64,000 bases of DNA from Paenibacillus cymbidii (GTDB lineage: Bacteria; Bacillota; Bacilli; Paenibacillales; NBRC-103111), in the NCBI RefSeq assembly GCF_004764705.1, contig NZ_SHLX01000002.1:124001-188000 (forward strand), in the 5' to 3' direction. Made by a program: the position numbers and the translations under genes. Positions 44,004-53,990 of this stretch are shown here, piece after piece (position 1 is the first letter of the stretch; every line of letters begins with the position of its first letter). The notes under the pieces are model-generated. The model was not told the origin of the DNA. It saw nothing but the letters and a program-made list of their open reading frames with translations, and did no database searches.

Positions 44004-44119
44004 CAATGATCACCTTACTTGAGCGGACCAAACGGTGCCTTGAGCAGGCAGGAACCGTTAATCGCCAGCCTCCGAACATAGCCGGATTCAAAAGGACGCA
44101 TTCCCGGCGGACCCCGACA

Positions 44120-44400
44120 CCTTGACGTCTCTCCTCCTCAACCGTCTGCCCGCTACCTTCACCTGCTGCCTTCTGCCTGCCACCTCGCCAGCAACCTCCG
44201 ACTATTACTTTCCAACCTGTCACCTCGCCTGCTACCTCCTGCCTCCTGCCCGCTACCTCCGCCTGCCACCTCGCCTGCTGCCGTCTGCCCGCTATCTTCA
44301 CCTGCTGCCTTCTGCCTGCCACCTTGCCTGCTACCTCCGACTACTACTTTCTTCCTGCCACCTCACCAACAACCTCCGACTACTACCTATTCGTTTCGAT
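44120..44400. repeat. Degenerate pyrimidine-rich repeat array
   Basis: Irregular repeats of CCTGCCACCTCGCCTGCTAC and CCTCCGACTACTAC-type words. It is next to four-hairpin copy 3. I see no gene in 43722-44443. Confidence 0.75.
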
Positions 44401-44443
44401 ATTGTCTTCCGCGTTGTCATCGTGTTACTTCCCCCTCCTACTT

Positions 44444-46318
44444 CTATCGCGCTCCCGCCGTCCGATACACCGCCGCCGCAGCAGCCGCGCGGGTAACCGG
44501 TCCGAGCGGATTCAGCACGCCGTCGCCCTCGCCCTCAATAACACCGCCGCGCACCAGGGCGGCGATGCTCTCGACCGCATAATCGGCCACGTCGCCGCGG
44601 TCGAAGAAACCGGCAAGATCGGCCGTGTCGCCGGCTGCGTCCAGCATCCCCGCCAGCCGCATCGCCCGCGCCGTCAGCACCATCATGTCCTGCCGCGACA
44701 GTTCGCTGTCCGGAGCGAACCGGTTGTCGCCGATGCCCTGGCTGACGCCCAGTTGTTTGGCGATGCCGATTTCGGCGGCATACGGCCGATCGGCCGGGAT
44801 GTCGGCGAAGTTGGCGTCCTCCTCCGCGGACAACCCGAGGGCCAGCACAAGCGCCCCGACAAAATCGGCCCGCGTAATGTTCGCCGCCGGACGGAACATG
44901 CCTTCCGCCGTCCCTTCCATCGCTCCTTTGGAGGCGAGCGCCTCGACGGCCGCTTGCGCCCAAGGCGTGTCGCCGAGATCGCCGAACGTCGCATGCTCGT
45001 AAGCGACCGCATACTTGCTGAAGTGGGTCGTCGTAAACACGATGGCGCCCGTCTCTGCGTCGTACCTGGCGTTCGGCACTTTGACCGATTTGCCTTTGCC
45101 GTCGATGTACCAGATCGCAATAAAGTCCGTGCCGAAGTCGGGATCGTTCATCTCCGCCGCAGTCGGCGTATAACGGACGGACACCGTCACCGGCGCTTTC
45201 GGGTTGTTCCATTTGACCGCCTCGCCGTCCGCCGATACGTTCAGCTCGACGACCGGCCGGTCGCCGATTTTGTTCTTCAGCTTCGGATCGGTAACGTCGT
45301 CCGCGTCGACCAGCGCGATCGAAACGGCGACATTCGCGGCTCCGGCGAGATCGTTCTTTTTGAACATGTCGCCCGGCAAGCTCAAGCTGCCCATCGGTGT
45401 TTCGATCTGCACCTTTTCCTTGCTGCTGCCGGATGCGAAAACGGACGTCGGCAATTGGGGCGCATACGCTTTGGCGCCGGGCGCCTCGTCCAGACGGAAG
45501 GAGACGACAGTGTTGCCCTTGGCGTCCTTCGTCGCATGCTGCCGGGCTTCGTCGTAAGCTTGCCGCGAAATGGCGCCCACCGCCGTGCCGTCCGCCGATA
45601 CGACCGGCGTTACCGCCACCGGCATCGGCGAGACGGACGGTGTTGGCGAATCCGTCGGCGTCGGCGAGACCGAAGGCGTTGCGCTTGGCTTCACGCTTGG
45701 CGTAGCCGAAACGATCGGCGTCGGCGAGACGTTCGGCGTTGGCGTCGGCGTAACGGCAGGCGTCGGCGTCGATGTCGGTGTCGGTGTCGGCGTCTCCGGC
45801 GTTTGCCGGGCCACGATCGTAATCGTCGCCTGGGCGCGCGTATTTTCGTTGATCGTGTCCATGTTGCCCGAGGACGAGTCGTACGCCAGCAACCCTTCCA
45901 GCGTTATGGCGGCGCTGCCCGGCTTCAGCGCCTGGAATGTCATTTCGGCGATATCGAGCGACGCCTTGACCGCCCCGGTGATCGTATTGTTCAACAGGGC
46001 GTAGGTGTTGCGAACGAGATGGCCCGATTTTGCTTCATGCGCTGCGCTCTGCGCGTAGCCGTTCTTGTAGGCGATGCCGACCAGTTGCAGCTCGGTTTCG
46101 TCATATTCGAGCGTATATTGCAGCGCATACAGGTCGGTCGCTTGCGTTCCGCGCACGGTTGCTTTAAACGTGCCGCCTTCCTCCGCGCTGCCCGGTCCGG
46201 CAGCAAGGTCGATCCGGTTGCCGGACGCGGCCCGGGCAGGCGCCGGCGCGCCGAATGCGGCCCCCAGCGCGCACAGGAGCAGAACCGGGACCAGCAGCGT
46301 CGCCAAAGCTTGTTTCAT
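44444..46318 (-). CDS. Cohesin- and SLH-domain cell-surface anchoring protein
   Basis: About 624 residues: signal peptide (1-32, ending APARA); a cohesin-like domain (about 33-168, with LYALQYTLEYDETELQLVGI and LDIAEMTFQALKPGSAAI); a long Thr/Pro/Ser linker (about 168-240); a middle beta-rich region (about 245-440) resembling those before SLH domains; and three S-layer-homology repeats (about 443-624, with ITRADF, LSRQDM and VTRAAA). SLH repeats bind pyruvylated cell-wall polymer; cohesins bind dockerins. The next gene upstream encodes a dockerin protein, a likely partner. The ATG at 46318 is 9 nt after AAGGTGG; an ATG nine bases upstream is too close to it. Confidence 0.88.
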   Translation of the reverse strand: MKQALATLLVPVLLLCALGAAFGAPAPARAASGNRIDLAAGPGSAEEGGTFKATVRGTQATDLYALQYTLEYDETELQLVGIAYKNGYAQSAAHEAKSGHLVRNTYALLNNTITGAVKASLDIAEMTFQALKPGSAAITLEGLLAYDSSSGNMDTINENTRAQATITIVARQTPETPTPTPTSTPTPAVTPTPTPNVSPTPIVSATPSVKPSATPSVSPTPTDSPTPSVSPMPVAVTPVVSADGTAVGAISRQAYDEARQHATKDAKGNTVVSFRLDEAPGAKAYAPQLPTSVFASGSSKEKVQIETPMGSLSLPGDMFKKNDLAGAANVAVSIALVDADDVTDPKLKNKIGDRPVVELNVSADGEAVKWNNPKAPVTVSVRYTPTAAEMNDPDFGTDFIAIWYIDGKGKSVKVPNARYDAETGAIVFTTTHFSKYAVAYEHATFGDLGDTPWAQAAVEALASKGAMEGTAEGMFRPAANITRADFVGALVLALGLSAEEDANFADIPADRPYAAEIGIAKQLGVSQGIGDNRFAPDSELSRQDMMVLTARAMRLAGMLDAAGDTADLAGFFDRGDVADYAVESIAALVRGGVIEGEGDGVLNPLGPVTRAAAAAAVYRTAGAR

Positions 46319-46344
46319 CGGCTTCATCCACCTTCCTATGTTGT

Positions 46345-46389
46345 AAAAAAGCGCCCGCCCGCGCCAAAAAGCAAACGGACAGGCGCTTT
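46345..46389 (-). terminator. Terminator after the dockerin/beta-helix gene
   Basis: Minus-strand stem AAGCGCC/GGCGCTT with partial inner pairing, followed by six T residues, between the 46402 gene's stop and the next minus-strand gene. It suggests the anchor gene is transcribed partly by read-through or from a separate weak promoter. Confidence 0.75.
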
Positions 46390-46401
46390 CCCGCATGCCT
46401 T

Positions 46402-49400
46402 CTATCCGGCGTGCAGAATCAGTTTGCCTACGTACACGATATCGAACAGATTGACGATGCCGTCCTTGTTCATATCGCACTGCGGCACGTAGCCCGCATC
46501 GGCCGACGTGAGCATGAACTGTGCCGCCACTGCGATCAAATCGGCGATGTTGATGGCGTGGTCATGATTGAGATCGGCATTGGCGACGACTACTTCCTTC
46601 GGCACGTCCGCCGACGTAGCGCCGATCGCGCCGTTGCTGTCGCTCAGCTTCGACTGGGCGGCAATCGCGAAGCTTGTTTTCGCGTCGACATCGGCGCGGG
46701 CCGCGAACGTCAGCCGCAGCAGCTTCAGATCGCCGTTCCTTGCGCCGCTGCCGAGCACGGCGCCGATCACCCGGACGTGGCCGCCTGCGCTGTCGTCGTC
46801 ATAATCGACATAGCCCGCGCCGGCGGTTTCCCCGGCTGTCGCAAATTCGTCGTCCAGCGCGACATTCGTCAGCGCGAACCGCGCCGGATCGTAGGAAATG
46901 CCGAGATCGAAGCCTTTCAGGTTGACGGCGGCGCGGGCTTGCACGGTCAGGACGACCGGCTGGCCGGCCCGGACAAGCGCCTGATCCGCTTCGAGCGCAA
47001 GCGTTGCCGGTCCCGCTGGCGCCGGCTCGGAGGAGATCAGCAGCTCCGGCTTATGGGCCGACTCCTTGCTGGCGAACTGCACCGTTTTGTTCTCGCCGGT
47101 TTTGCCTTTCAGCGCCAGGGACACGATCGAATCGGTCAACGCCTTGCCCTGCACGTAGCCGGTGACGTCGAAATCGACGTACTTCGGCGTAACGTCCACA
47201 ATCGCGCCGCTGAGCGCGTTCGGGCCGGCGGCCGGAGCGTTGCTGCCGGTAATCGCCGGCTCCTGCCAGCTGTTGTCGTCCACGCCGAACGCGTAAGCCA
47301 TTGCCGCGCCGGCGGCGGAGCCGTATACGCGCAGCTTCGCGCTGCCGATGCGCGGGCTTTCTTTGGCGATCGTCATCGGGCTGTTCCAGGCCATCAGGCC
47401 GAAGTAGCCGTCGCCCGGCACCAGATTGCTCGCATCCACATAAGAGGCGGCTAGCTGGCCGTCCAGCCACACGCGGATAAGCACGCCCGCCGCCGTGTTG
47501 ACGGCGCTCAGGGAGACGCGCCGCGTCGCGCTGCCGGACAAGTCAACGTTCGTCACCTGGGAGAAGGCGGTATCGCCGGCATCGTTGTTGCCTTGAATTT
47601 CTATTTTGCCTTCCTGCAGAATGACGAGGTAATTGTTGCGCCACGGCCCTTGCGTCTTCGGATCCTTGGCCCGCAGCACGAACGCCGGCCAGGCGCTCGC
47701 CGCACCCGCGTCCGTCGTCAGGTTGACGGCAAACGTCTGCTGCAAATATTTGTGCCCGTAATACCAGGCGCTGCCTTGCGTGCCGGTCAGCTGCAGACTG
47801 CCGTTCGCCGCATTCAGCACGGCGCCGTCCGACTTCTCCCAATGGGCGGTATCGCTAATCAACCCGTCGATATCCGCGTTGGCGGCGGCAATCGTCATCG
47901 GGCTGGCCCACGCCATCAGGCCGAAGTAGCCGTCGCCCGGCACCAGGTTGCTCGCATCGGTATATTCGGCCGCCAGTTGGCCGTTCACCCATACGCGGAT
48001 GACGACGCCGGCCGCCGTATTGACCGCGCTCAAGCTCACCTGCTTCGTTCCGCTGCCGGACAAGTCAAAGTTCACCGTATGGGCAAAAGCAGTGTCGCCC
48101 GCATCGTTGTTGCCCTGGATTTCGATCGCATCCGCATGCAGCACGACCAAATAGTTGTTGCGCCACGGCCCTTCCGTCAACGGATCTTTGGCCCGCAGCA
48201 CGAAAGAAGGCCAGGCGCCTGCCGCATCCAGGTCCGTCGTCAGGTTGAGCGCAAACGAGTCATTGCCGTACTTTTGCCCGTAATACCAGGCGGTCGCCTG
48301 AGGGCCGGACAACGTCAGCGAACCGTAGACGGTGTCAAGCACGGACCCGCTTGTTTTTTGCCAATGGGCCGTATCGCCGACGATTGCGTCAACATTGACG
48401 GACGAGCCGGTTCCCTGGCGCAGATCAAATTTCAAATAAGCCGCTTTGTTCGCGCCGGCGCCGCCCGCCGATACGAGCAGTTCTTCGCTGGCGCCGTAAT
48501 TGGCCGTCGCGTTGCTTCCGTCCGCCACATAAGCATCGGCGGTCGCAGCGACGCGGATCGTCGTCGCCGGCCCGGCCGTTCCCGCCGGAGTCGGAGACGG
48601 CGTCGCCGTAGGAGTCGCCGTGGGCGTTGCGGTTGGCGTTGCCGTCGGCGTCGGCGTTGGGGTTGCCGATGGCGTTGCCGTCGGCGTCGGTGTCGGATTC
48701 GGCGTATAAACGAACGGGAAATCCGCCTTCAGGCCGACCGTCGACACGTCGATGTTGACGAAGCCGAGCGCCAGCGCCGGCGATCCGGAGCTCACCATAT
48801 AGTCGTAGCCCGCCGGATTGACGAACAGCGGATCGGCCGTGAGCGAATGCTGGTCGTACTTGTTGCCGTCCAGCGTTTTCCAGTTGGCAAGCGTATCGTT
48901 GCCCGGAATGCTTTCGACGTTGTACACGTTGTTCTGATGGTGGAACACATTGTTGTCGACATTGCCGACCGTATAATAGCTCGTGTTGTAAAACTGCGGA
49001 TAGAAGCGGTAAATGTTGCTGCCGATCGCCGATGCGAAAATATTGTTCGTAATCGCCATATCGCGCGTCGTCTCCATGCCGTCGCCGACGGAATCGTCGG
49101 AGATGACCATGTCGCGCGACGCATAGTTGTCGGCCACGATGTTGTTGGACACGACGTGATTCGGCCCTTTGAGCAGGAACGGATAAAACCCGTTGCTCAA
49201 ATTCATGTTCGTGTTGTGATGAATGACGTTGTTGGTGATCGTGACGTTGTTCGAGCTGGCGTCGAGATAAATGCCGACGTCCGTGCCCGAGAAGCCGCCC
49301 ACGCTGTCGTGCATGACGTTGTGATCGATCACGTTGCCGGGGCCCGTTCCCCAGGTATAAATCATCCCGCCGTCCTGGCCGTCGTGGAACAGATCGGAAA

Positions 49401-51000
49401 CGTCGTTGTACTGGATCAGGTTGTTTTTGGCGTTAACGAAATCCAGGTGGTTTTCTTCCGTAATCAGCGTGCCGTTGACGACCGTGCTGCTTGCGATCAG
49501 CGATTTCAGGTACCGGTACGTGTTGCCGGTCACTTCGATGCCGCCGAACGGGAAGTTGCGCACCATGTTGTGCGTAATTTCATTGTCTCCGCTGGAGTTG
49601 AGCACGATGGCCGAGCTGTGCCCGACCAGTTGGCCGCCGTCCTCGACGAGGTTGTTCGAAATCGTATTGAACTTGCTGATATAAGACGCGGCGATGCTCG
49701 GAAACGACTCCTCGCTGACGTCCTTGCTTTTGACCCGGATGCCGAAATAACCGCTGCCGCGGACCCAGTTGCCGTAAATCGTATTGTGCTGGGCATAGTT
49801 GTTCAGGTGAATGCCGCTGAAGCCGGCGTTAAGCACCTTGCAGAACCGGATCGCATTGTATTCGGCGTTCTCCATGAAGATGAGCCCTTCCAGCGCGGAA
49901 GAAACGTCATACGGCAAATAGTCGGTAAAATCGGACAGGTTGAAGGTCAGCCCTTCGAATTGCAGATGGGATACGGGCGTTGCGCGCGACGATCCGACCA
50001 GTCCGAGCACGCGGGTCGTGCGCGGCGCGGTAATCACCTGATCGGCGATCGGCAGCGCCTTCGGCCAGTAATACAAATACCCGCTCGCCTCGTCCAGATA
50101 AAATTCGCCCGGCGCATCGAGGAAAGCTTTGGAGCCCTGGAGGAAATAGCGGTTGTTCGGCTCCACTTCGTATGCGGTTTCGTTCGCCAGCGTAATCGTG
50201 AGCGTCGTTTCGTCGACGCCGGCAATCGGAACCGTCGATTGCTTGAAGCTGGTGCCCGACCAGACGTACGCCTGCGCATGGCTGAATTCGAAGCCGGCAG
50301 GCAAGTCGCCGGCCTTGTACACGAACTTCGTTTTGGCCGATCCGGCCACCTTGGACTCCACCTTCAGGTAGCCCGTGTTCGGGAATCGCGCCTTGACGCT
50401 GCGCACGTTGTTTTCGGTCAGCGTCTGGAATTTCCAGTCGGTGCCGACATACGCCTTGTAGATGCTGCCGGAATCCGCGGTCCAGCCGGTGATGCGCTGG
50501 CCGCCGTTGATGACCGGCTCCTCGTTCGCATAGTTCCGGTAATAAATGTCGTGGCCGTTGTTGCCCGAATCGCGCTCGTCAAAAACAAGCGTGGCGCTCT
50601 GATCGTACTGCCCGCCTCGCAGGTACACGACGATATCGCCGCTCATCGTGCCCTTGGTCGCGCGAATGACGTCCCGCGCCTTCTGGATCGTGGCGAACGG
50701 AGCGGCCAGCGTGCCTGCATTGGCGTCGTTTCCCGTCGGCGACACGTAATATTCGGCCTGAACGGCCGCGTAAGCGCGATTCGCCGTCGGCAACACGCTC
50801 GCCAAATTAAAAATGGCCATCGCAGCGATCAGCATTACCGCCAGCCATGCCCGGCGCCTGCCCTTGCTTCCGCTTCCGCGACCGCCGTCCGGCCCCATGC
50901 CCGCCGCGCGCCGCATCCTCTTTGCCGCTCCCGGCCCGCCGCCGGTTTGCCCCGTTCCCGTACGGGCTCTTGGAGCCGCCTGACCTGTAACCGTTTCCAT
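46402..51000 (-). CDS. Multidomain secreted beta-helix protein with cohesin and dockerin modules
   Basis: 1532 residues. A long basic N-terminus precedes the export helix (about 50-78, ending RAYAA). A large right-handed beta-helix (about 80-760) follows, with YYVSPTGNDANAGTLAAPF at its start, as in polysaccharide-degrading enzymes. Next come a Thr-Pro linker (763-800), the first part of a DNRLRE/CBM96-type domain (about 803-860), two near-identical domains of about 170 residues (864-1213), the rest of the DNRLRE domain (1216-1326), a cohesin-like domain (1330-1472) and a type I dockerin with two calcium loops (DLNHDHAINIADL, DMNKDGIVNLFDI). It should dock onto a cohesin such as the SLH anchor encoded next. 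The ATG follows AAAGGGCGG. Confidence 0.88.
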   Translation of the reverse strand: METVTGQAAPRARTGTGQTGGGPGAAKRMRRAAGMGPDGGRGSGSKGRRRAWLAVMLIAAMAIFNLASVLPTANRAYAAVQAEYYVSPTGNDANAGTLAAPFATIQKARDVIRATKGTMSGDIVVYLRGGQYDQSATLVFDERDSGNNGHDIYYRNYANEEPVINGGQRITGWTADSGSIYKAYVGTDWKFQTLTENNVRSVKARFPNTGYLKVESKVAGSAKTKFVYKAGDLPAGFEFSHAQAYVWSGTSFKQSTVPIAGVDETTLTITLANETAYEVEPNNRYFLQGSKAFLDAPGEFYLDEASGYLYYWPKALPIADQVITAPRTTRVLGLVGSSRATPVSHLQFEGLTFNLSDFTDYLPYDVSSALEGLIFMENAEYNAIRFCKVLNAGFSGIHLNNYAQHNTIYGNWVRGSGYFGIRVKSKDVSEESFPSIAASYISKFNTISNNLVEDGGQLVGHSSAIVLNSSGDNEITHNMVRNFPFGGIEVTGNTYRYLKSLIASSTVVNGTLITEENHLDFVNAKNNLIQYNDVSDLFHDGQDGGMIYTWGTGPGNVIDHNVMHDSVGGFSGTDVGIYLDASSNNVTITNNVIHHNTNMNLSNGFYPFLLKGPNHVVSNNIVADNYASRDMVISDDSVGDGMETTRDMAITNNIFASAIGSNIYRFYPQFYNTSYYTVGNVDNNVFHHQNNVYNVESIPGNDTLANWKTLDGNKYDQHSLTADPLFVNPAGYDYMVSSGSPALALGFVNIDVSTVGLKADFPFVYTPNPTPTPTATPSATPTPTPTATPTATPTATPTATPSPTPAGTAGPATTIRVAATADAYVADGSNATANYGASEELLVSAGGAGANKAAYLKFDLRQGTGSSVNVDAIVGDTAHWQKTSGSVLDTVYGSLTLSGPQATAWYYGQKYGNDSFALNLTTDLDAAGAWPSFVLRAKDPLTEGPWRNNYLVVLHADAIEIQGNNDAGDTAFAHTVNFDLSGSGTKQVSLSAVNTAAGVVIRVWVNGQLAAEYTDASNLVPGDGYFGLMAWASPMTIAAANADIDGLISDTAHWEKSDGAVLNAANGSLQLTGTQGSAWYYGHKYLQQTFAVNLTTDAGAASAWPAFVLRAKDPKTQGPWRNNYLVILQEGKIEIQGNNDAGDTAFSQVTNVDLSGSATRRVSLSAVNTAAGVLIRVWLDGQLAASYVDASNLVPGDGYFGLMAWNSPMTIAKESPRIGSAKLRVYGSAAGAAMAYAFGVDDNSWQEPAITGSNAPAAGPNALSGAIVDVTPKYVDFDVTGYVQGKALTDSIVSLALKGKTGENKTVQFASKESAHKPELLISSEPAPAGPATLALEADQALVRAGQPVVLTVQARAAVNLKGFDLGISYDPARFALTNVALDDEFATAGETAGAGYVDYDDDSAGGHVRVIGAVLGSGARNGDLKLLRLTFAARADVDAKTSFAIAAQSKLSDSNGAIGATSADVPKEVVVANADLNHDHAINIADLIAVAAQFMLTSADAGYVPQCDMNKDGIVNLFDIVYVGKLILHAG

Positions 51001-51122
51001 CTCGTTCCGCCCTTTCTGTCGCAAGTTGCCCGGCGCTTGGCCGGGCAGCATCATCTTGGCATATTCGCCGTGCGGAAAGGTATTGCAAAGATCGTGAAAT
51101 CCTGCGTTTTTGCGCTTCGCGG

Positions 51123-51152
51123 ACAAAAGTGCACAACTTGCTTCGTTGTGCA
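51123..51152 (-). terminator. Hairpin ending the 54800-51155 operon
   Basis: Perfect 8-bp stem TGCACAAC/GTTGTGCA with a 7-nt loop, followed on the minus strand by CTTTTGT, three bases after the stop of the isomerase-like gene. Confidence 0.65.
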
Positions 51153-51154
51153 GT

Positions 51155-52048
51155 TCAGCCGTTGCGGAAGCGATTGACGAACGCGATGGCGCCGCGGATG
51201 TCCGTCTCCGGATCGTCGCCGACCTCGCGTTCGATCGTCAGGTAGCCGGTATAACCGATGTCCTGCAGCGCGGCAAAATAACCGCGGAAGTCGACCGCGC
51301 CTTCGCCGAGCGGCGTCTCCAGCGCCTGGCGTCCGCCGGGGCCGGAGCCCGGCTTCCCGTCGTCCTCGTGCGGCACGTATTCGAGCGAGCTGTACACCCG
51401 CAGCGGATTGCGTTTGTCGAAGCGAATGCCGTCCTTCACGTGCGTATGCACGATGTAATCCTTCAGCGTATACACGCCGAGCACCGGGTCGTCGCCCGTC
51501 ACCATCACGAAGTTGGCCGGGTCGTAGTTGACCGCCACGCCGTGCGTGCCGAGCGAATCGAGAAAGCGCCGCAGCAGCGAAGCCGTTTCCGGCCCGGTTT
51601 CGATCGCGAACTTGGCGTTGAGGCTTGCGGCGTATTGCCCGAGCTCCTCGCAGGCGTCGTGCATCGCCGCATAATAGCGGCTGTTCGGGTCCTGCGGCAC
51701 GACGCCGATATGCGTCGTGACGATGCCGGTGCCGAGCTCGACCGCCAGATCGAGGATGCGCTTCGACTTTTCGATTTTGCCCGCGTTGGCCCTCATGTCC
51801 TGGAAACCGTGCCCTTCGGTCAAATCGCCGCACAGCGCCGAAACCTCCAACCCCAGCGAAGCGATGTAGTCCCGCAGTTCCTTGCGGTCCGCCGGCGTCA
51901 GGTTCGCCGGGTCCATCTCGCCTTTCACCGCGTACAGCTGCACGCCGTCCGCACCGACCGCCTTCGCCTTCTTCAGCCCTTCGCGTACGTCGACGCGAAA
52001 GCTGTCCACCAGTACCCCCACCCGATTCGTCCATCCGTTTGCGGCCAT
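51155..52048 (-). CDS. Sugar phosphate isomerase/epimerase-like TIM-barrel protein
   Basis: 297 residues of the xylose-isomerase-like barrel. Metal-site strands are visible: [10 protein letters not shown] (His), [10 protein letters not shown] (Glu), [10 protein letters not shown] (Asp), [11 protein letters not shown] (His/Asp), the [12 protein letters not shown] loop and [10 protein letters not shown] (Glu). These match the myo-inosose/3-keto-sugar epimerase group that often works with Gfo/Idh/MocA dehydrogenases, and such a gene lies 14 bases upstream. The ATG at 52048 follows GGGAGG. It is the last gene of the operon. Substrate unknown. Confidence 0.88.
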   Translation of the reverse strand: MAANGWTNRVGVLVDSFRVDVREGLKKAKAVGADGVQLYAVKGEMDPANLTPADRKELRDYIASLGLEVSALCGDLTEGHGFQDMRANAGKIEKSKRILDLAVELGTGIVTTHIGVVPQDPNSRYYAAMHDACEELGQYAASLNAKFAIETGPETASLLRRFLDSLGTHGVAVNYDPANFVMVTGDDPVLGVYTLKDYIVHTHVKDGIRFDKRNPLRVYSSLEYVPHEDDGKPGSGPGGRQALETPLGEGAVDFRGYFAALQDIGYTGYLTIEREVGDDPETDIRGAIAFVNRFRNG

Positions 52049-52062
52049 GCGCCGTCCTCCCG

Positions 52063-53106
52063 TCACAATCGAAGTTCGCGGCCCGTACGGGCCGACTCGT
52101 AAATGCCGCACAGCATCTTCATCATTTCCACCCCGTCCTCCACCGGACAAAGCGTTTCCTTGCCGTTCAGGCAGCAGTCGAGAAAATGGTCGATCTGCGG
52201 CCCGTATCCCCGCAGCGCGTCGATTTGCGGCGTCAGGTTGAGCAGCGTGTCGTGCCGCTCCGTGGCGATGACCAGCTCCGGCTCGATTTCCGCGCCGCCC
52301 TTGTCGCCGTAGAGGCGAATCGACGTTTCGTCCTGCTTCGCATGCAGCGAGAAGCTGACGTCGACGTACAGGGAAGCGCCGTTCTCGAAGCGGATCAGCG
52401 CATTCGCGTAGTCCTCGACGGTGTTGACGGACGGATCGAAGTCCGCCGCCTTGTAGTACGACAGGTTGCGGATGTTGGCGCGGTTGCCGAGCTTGCGGTA
52501 AACGTTGCCGCTGACGCTGGCCGCCCGCGGTTTGCCCATCAAATACCAGAGCACGTCGATGATGTGCACGCCGAGATCGATCAGCGGACCGCCGCCCGCG
52601 CGCTCCGCGTCCGCAAACCAGCCGCCCGGGTTGCCGATGCGGCGCAAGGTGGACGCTTTGGCCGTGTAGATGCCGCCCAGGTCGCCGGCGTCGACAAACG
52701 ACCGCAGCGTCCGCACCTTGGAGGTGAAGCGGCGCACGTAGCCGATCTGCACCAGCTTGCCCGTGCGCCGGACGGCGGCTTCGATCCGCTCCGCTTCCTC
52801 CACCGACTTGCACAGCGGCTTCTCGACCAGTACGTGTTTGCCCGCCTCCAGCGCCGCAATCGTCAGCTCGGCGTGGCTGTCGTTCCACGTGCAGACGCTC
52901 ACCGCCTCCAGCGCCGGATCGGCGAGCATCTCGAGATAGTCCGTATAGACGCGCGATACGCCGTATTTGGCCCCCGCCGCCTGCGCCCGCGCTTCATTGA
53001 TATCGCACAGCGCGTACAGTTCGGCTTGCGGATGCTCCGCATAATGCTGCGTATGATAGCTCGAAATCGAACCGAGCCCGATGACGCCGACTTTGATCGT
53101 TTTCAT
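52063..53106 (-). CDS. Gfo/Idh/MocA family oxidoreductase
   Basis: 347 residues: Rossmann motif [13 protein letters not shown] at the N-terminus, [24 protein letters not shown] with the conserved Lys, and the substrate-domain [21 protein letters not shown] with the Asp and His used in sugar oxidation by this family. Paired with a TIM-barrel isomerase-like gene, it probably forms a dehydrogenase/epimerase couple acting on a cyclitol or 3-keto sugar. The ATG has GGGAGG 12 nt upstream. Confidence 0.9.
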   Translation of the reverse strand: MKTIKVGVIGLGSISSYHTQHYAEHPQAELYALCDINEARAQAAGAKYGVSRVYTDYLEMLADPALEAVSVCTWNDSHAELTIAALEAGKHVLVEKPLCKSVEEAERIEAAVRRTGKLVQIGYVRRFTSKVRTLRSFVDAGDLGGIYTAKASTLRRIGNPGGWFADAERAGGGPLIDLGVHIIDVLWYLMGKPRAASVSGNVYRKLGNRANIRNLSYYKAADFDPSVNTVEDYANALIRFENGASLYVDVSFSLHAKQDETSIRLYGDKGGAEIEPELVIATERHDTLLNLTPQIDALRGYGPQIDHFLDCCLNGKETLCPVEDGVEMMKMLCGIYESARTGRELRL

Positions 53107-53152
53107 CCTGGTTCATTGCCTCCCGTTGCCGTTATTGCCGGTACATTCACAT

Positions 53153-53971
53153 TCAGAATGGAAAATAAAACGACATCCTCTCCGCCGGCAAAGAACCGCC
53201 GTATTCGCTTACTTCGAACGCTTCCGCGCATTGTACGCGCGAGCCGCGTTCCTCGCCGTACCGCTCCACCAGCTGCTGCCGGAACCGCTCGGCCGTATGC
53301 CCGTCCCGCCTCCGCATCCGCTCCCCGAGCCATTCCAGCCGCTCCGCTTCGCCCGCAGGTACGCTGGACAACGTGCCCGACGTCCACGGCAGCCACTCGT
53401 ACAGCTGCGAAGCGTGGCGATGCAGCATCTGCGTTTTGAGCGGCATGACGTCGTCGATGTCGACGACGACGCTCGGCTCGAATACCGCCGGCTTGCGGAA
53501 ATCGTCGTGCATGTACAACACGATCGGCCGGTAATCGAGCGCCGGCGTCAGCGGGCAAATCGCCGGCACGATAATCGCGTACGCCGAATCCTGGACGAGC
53601 ACGGCCGTGTTGCGGTGATCGGGGTGGTAATCGTTCGGGCGGTGCGTGAAGATCAGATCCGGCTTGTACACCCGGATCAGCTTGATGATCCGCTCCCGCG
53701 TGCGCAGATCGGTCTCCAGCTTGCCGTCGTCGATGTCGAGCACGCGCGATTCGATGCCCGCCACGGCGCAGGCGTCGGCCGCCTCGCGCCGGCGAATTTG
53801 CGCCAGCCGGTGGCCGCTCGCCTCATGATGCCCGGCGTTCCCGTTCGTCACGGAAACGAAAGCGACCTCGTGCCCAAGCTGCCGGTATTTGATGCCGATG
53901 CCGCCGGTGCGGAACTCGCAGTCGTCGGGATGCGCCCCGATCATCAACACGCGCAGCCGCTTGTCTGCCAT
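53153..53971 (-). CDS. PIG-L family N-deacetylase
   Basis: 272 residues with IGAHPDDCE (zinc His and Asp pair, residues 12-15) and FTHRPNDYHPDHRNT, the second zinc motif. Compared with the 20851 protein it is longer at the C-terminus, and the two are distant paralogues. The ATG at 53971 follows AAGGAGG. It lies in a four-gene operon after a D-aminopeptidase-like gene and before a Gfo/Idh/MocA dehydrogenase, suggesting removal of an acetyl or acyl group from a sugar before oxidation. Confidence 0.9.
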   Translation of the reverse strand: MADKRLRVLMIGAHPDDCEFRTGGIGIKYRQLGHEVAFVSVTNGNAGHHEASGHRLAQIRRREAADACAVAGIESRVLDIDDGKLETDLRTRERIIKLIRVYKPDLIFTHRPNDYHPDHRNTAVLVQDSAYAIIVPAICPLTPALDYRPIVLYMHDDFRKPAVFEPSVVVDIDDVMPLKTQMLHRHASQLYEWLPWTSGTLSSVPAGEAERLEWLGERMRRRDGHTAERFRQQLVERYGEERGSRVQCAEAFEVSEYGGSLPAERMSFYFPF

Positions 53972-53990
53972 ATCGATTCCTCCTTGTTCC

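Noticed and set aside
51001-51130. Cyclic-di-GMP (GEMM-I) or other riboswitch in the leader of the dockerin gene
   Set aside because: The leader has one GC hairpin (GCCCGGC/GCCGGGC) but lacks the conserved GEMM core; a covariance search would be needed to go further.
47593-51177. Long plus-strand open frame (about 1194 codons) opposite the beta-helix/dockerin gene
   Set aside because: It is antisense to a protein with clear domains throughout; high GC removes stop codons on the opposite strand, and the translation looks arginine-rich and domain-free.
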